Assembly: GCA_028713675.1 (NCBI GenBank)
Contig: JAQTNV010000072.1
Location: 1-15,013 of the forward strand
Length of the DNA: 15,013 nucleotides
Reading direction: 5' to 3'
Origin: a bacterium
GTDB taxonomy: Bacteria > Desulfobacterota > JAPLJL01
Position 1 is the stretch's first letter. Each line of letters starts with the position of its first letter. Positions 13,154-15,013 of the stretch are shown here, piece by piece. The notes below the pieces were generated by a model. That model saw only the letters and a program-made list of their open reading frames with translations, had not been told where the DNA came from and did not search any database. The position numbers and the translations under genes were made by a program.

Positions 13154-14503
13154 TTAAAAATTATAATTCATCGTCGTCTGCATCGTGAGGAGATTCCCCC
13201 CGGAGGCGTAGCCGGGATAACCGGGGTTTTCGATTGCTTCGGTGGTGGGATCGGCGTCATAGGCCTCGACCTTGTTAACCTCCCGCCGGACCAGGTGTTG
13301 CCACTGGCAGCCGACATCCCCCCGGACAGTTATTCCCCATAACTTGACCGGGTAGCCTATCCCGAACGATAAAGCGAGCCGGTCGTTGTCCACCAGGTTT
13401 TGTCTCCGGTTCTGGTTGGGGATCGGCGAAGGGGCGTAGACAAACCCGGCCCAGAAGCGTCTTTCCTTTTCGTCCTTCTTTTCGACCCCGACCCGCAGGT
13501 TGGCCGAGTCCCGGACGGGCGGATCATCCCATTCGCCGAGGTACTGATCCTGCGTGGTCCGGTATCCCGACCAGCGGAACCAATCCAGGCCGAGTTCAAG
13601 GCTCAATGTCGGGGAGAAAACGAGTCCGACCGATCCGGCCACCTTGTCGGGGCTGTAGAAAAGTTCGGTGTCGATCTTCTGGGAGAAATACTCGTCCCGG
13701 TTCGCCGGCAGTTCGAGATTCCCCAACCGGATCCGGACCCGGGCTTCCCCCTTGAGCGGGAAGGAAGTCGCCCCGCGGTAGGAAACCCCGAGCCGGATCA
13801 TCTCGCTGGCCCGGAAATATAAACCCAATATCGGGGAAATATCATTACTTTGGTAACTGTTCATGCTGATGTACATATCTTCCATCCCGCCGCCATTTGA
13901 AGTAAAAACCTTTATCATGTTCGGGTAATAAACCGGTTCCACAAGGTGAGTCGCAATCGAAACCGAAAACCCGGCCCCCAGCGAAAAGGACGGGAAGAGC
14001 TGGTATCCGCCGCCGATAATGATCGTCTGCACCTGGGTCAAATCACCGATCAGGGAAAAGTAAAGCCGGTTGGTCATGAAGTACTCCGAAGCGTCGGTGT
14101 ACCAGCTGTGCTGGAGCTGGAGCCGGTTCACCGGGCTGTAAATTACCGCTCCCAGGCGGAACTTGGGGATCCCGAGACCGGAGGCCAGCCCCACCAGTAC
14201 CCCGTGGGTGTTAAGGATATCGCCTGAAGGCTTGGTTTCCGGATTTTTGGCATCGATGTAAAGCTGGTCCCAGACCCCGTTGTAGCCGACTTCGAAATAC
14301 TGGTCGATCATCGGGGCCCGGGCGGGGTTGTAGTAAAAAGCGCAGGGATCATCCGCGAGGGTCAACAGGGAATTGCCCATCGCCATGCCCCGGGCCCCGC
14401 ACCCGTAAACATCAAAAGTGTCGGCCTGAGCCCGGGAAAATGAAAAAACCAGTCCGAAAATAAAGCCCAGCCCGGCGAAAAGTAATTTTCCCTTATTCCG
14501 CAT
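13154..14503 (-). CDS. FadL/OmpP1/TodX-like outer-membrane transport protein
   Basis: FadL-type barrels carry long-chain fatty acids, hydrocarbons and aromatic compounds across the outer membrane. From the ATG at 14503 the product is 449 residues, close to family size. A signal peptide (about 1-27) ends in AQA-D. The mature N-terminus has the hallmark GCGARGMAMGNSLLTLADDPCAFYYNPA (34-61), ending in the NPA motif of the hatch domain. Many amphipathic beta-strands follow (for example FRLGAVIYSPVNRL, SLELGLDWFRWSGY, GITVRGDVGCQWQHLV), and the last residue is Phe. A GTG at 14536 would add eleven residues before the signal peptide and was rejected. A GGGGGT element precedes the chosen ATG. The gene heads a minus-strand run with the small membrane protein and the CrtI-like enzyme, and it is divergent from an SDR gene. 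The cargo is not known. Confidence 0.9.
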   Translation of the reverse strand: MRNKGKLLFAGLGFIFGLVFSFSRAQADTFDVYGCGARGMAMGNSLLTLADDPCAFYYNPARAPMIDQYFEVGYNGVWDQLYIDAKNPETKPSGDILNTHGVLVGLASGLGIPKFRLGAVIYSPVNRLQLQHSWYTDASEYFMTNRLYFSLIGDLTQVQTIIIGGGYQLFPSFSLGAGFSVSIATHLVEPVYYPNMIKVFTSNGGGMEDMYISMNSYQSNDISPILGLYFRASEMIRLGVSYRGATSFPLKGEARVRIRLGNLELPANRDEYFSQKIDTELFYSPDKVAGSVGLVFSPTLSLELGLDWFRWSGYRTTQDQYLGEWDDPPVRDSANLRVGVEKKDEKERRFWAGFVYAPSPIPNQNRRQNLVDNDRLALSFGIGYPVKLWGITVRGDVGCQWQHLVRREVNKVEAYDADPTTEAIENPGYPGYASGGNLLTMQTTMNYNF

Positions 14504-14744
14504 GATTACCCCCGGTCGTTTCGATCCAAAATTCACGGCACAGTTTTTTCAAAGATCCGGCAGGCTTGCCCGGCCTCTCCCCCCATCTGCCGGATGGCCC
14601 GGATCGGCGGCTCATTAAGATTTAGTATACCTTCTCCATTTTTAAAGGAAAACCGGAAAGGATTATAAAATCCCCGGTTTTCTGATAAAAGATACTATTA
14701 TTATTTGAAAATAATTTTACTTAACCTAATCAAGGAGGGAAAGC
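14504..14744. promoter_or_regulatory. AT-rich divergent regulatory region with dyad
   Basis: This 241-base gap separates the FadL-like gene (minus) and the SDR gene (plus). A dyad at 14648-14682 has 9-base arms (GAAAACCGG and CCGGTTTTC) and an inner GGAT/ATCC pair around TATAAA. It could be an operator for both genes or an RNA hairpin. On the minus strand TATACT (complement of 14624-14629) is a good -10 for the FadL-like gene, with a weak -35. Confidence 0.45.
14732..14740 (+). promoter_or_regulatory. strong ribosome binding site of the SDR gene
   Basis: AAGGAGGGA lies four bases before the ATG at 14745 and fixes the start. It is among the best ribosome binding sites in the window, like that of the barrel gene at 4348. 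Confidence 0.8.
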
Positions 14745-15013
14745 ATGAAACTCAGTGGAAAAAGAGCGCTGGTTACCGGGGGCGGAAGGGGCATCGGGCA
14801 TGGAATCGCTCTTTGCCTGGGCAAATACGGAGCCGACCTGGTCCTGGGCTACCGCAAGGATGAAAGCTCTATCCAGGAAACGCTCTCCGAGCTCAAGAAA
14901 ATGGGCCGGAAGGTCAAGGCGGTCAAGGCCGACGTGACCAATCCCCAGGAAGTGGAAGCCATGGTCGCGGAAGCGGTCAAGGAGCTCGGGGGCCTGGACA
15001 TCGTCGCGGTCAA
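14745..15013 (+). CDS. SDR family oxidoreductase, FabG-like (5' part)
   Basis: The first 89 residues of a short-chain dehydrogenase/reductase are visible; the rest lies beyond the window. The start has the cofactor motif LVTGGGRGIGHGIA (9-22, T-G-x-x-x-G-I-G), then a strand ending in GYRKDE in place of an acidic residue after the second strand, which suggests NADP(H) use. ADVTNP (62-67) follows with the Asp that contacts adenine, and the LGGLDIVAV strand leads toward the expected N-N-A-G motif. FabG-like enzymes oxidise or reduce 3-hydroxyacyl groups. The gene is divergent from the FadL-like porin gene and probably shares a control region with it, which makes a role in fatty or hydrophobic acid metabolism plausible. 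The catalytic Tyr-x-x-x-Lys cannot be checked. Confidence 0.9.
   Translation, partial: MKLSGKRALVTGGGRGIGHGIALCLGKYGADLVLGYRKDESSIQETLSELKKMGRKVKAVKADVTNPQEVEAMVAEAVKELGGLDIVAV

Overview
The window is about 15 kb of GC-rich, densely coded bacterial DNA. The organism is very probably Gram-negative: two proteins look like outer-membrane beta-barrels (one FadL/OmpP1-like), and there is a periplasmic or lipoprotein lytic transglycosylase of MltF architecture. The gene content points to acyl-CoA and hydrophobic-substrate metabolism (class III CoA-transferase, two MaoC-type hydratases, an SDR, a GlcD/GlcF-like flavoprotein plus CCG iron-sulfur pair, an SCP2-like protein). With the intergenic repeats (GTCATTCC palindromes and heptamer repeats) this suggests an anaerobic or facultative Desulfobacterota/'Deltaproteobacteria'-like lineage. 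That assignment is inference with low confidence; no rRNA or other marker gene is present.

Layout. (1) 1-326, plus strand: 3' end of queF (queuosine biosynthesis), convergent with the next block. (2) 339-4218, minus strand, read right to left: MaoC-like hydratase, a second MaoC-like hydratase, CaiB/BaiF CoA-transferase, then an MltF-like substrate-binding/lytic transglycosylase protein. (3) 4359-9696, plus strand: a secreted barrel protein with a Lys/Thr/Asp-rich repeat linker, folK, a small membrane-anchored Cys protein (PP0621/TRASH-like), an SCP2-like protein, an FAD-linked oxidase and a CCG-type Fe-S protein. (4) 9841-14503, minus strand, read right to left: FadL-like porin, small three-helix membrane protein, CrtI/phytoene-desaturase-like FAD oxidoreductase, then a membrane-anchored PH-like protein and a HEAT-repeat protein whose start and stop codons overlap. 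(5) 14745-end, plus strand: start of an SDR dehydrogenase with a strong ribosome binding site, divergent from the FadL gene across an AT-rich region holding a large dyad.

How they may work together. A FadL-type porin could bring in a hydrophobic compound; the CoA-transferase could activate it, the MaoC proteins hydrate enoyl-CoA intermediates and the SDR oxidise the hydroxyacyl product. The FAD/Fe-S pair could pass electrons to a membrane or soluble acceptor. Each family call rests on visible motifs; the shared pathway is inference.

The most unusual non-coding property is the intergenic DNA. At least five gaps hold tandem heptanucleotide repeats with different consensus sequences, one holds about ten 9-base units, and three contain copies or remnants of a GTCATTCC-type palindrome. 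Several of these blocks have an inverted-repeat, MITE-like outline. I did not find a defence system, CRISPR array, rRNA, tRNA or transposase. I see no clearly new multi-gene system; the strongest leads are the repeats and the uncharacterised partners of the FadL/CrtI-like and FAD/Fe-S gene sets.
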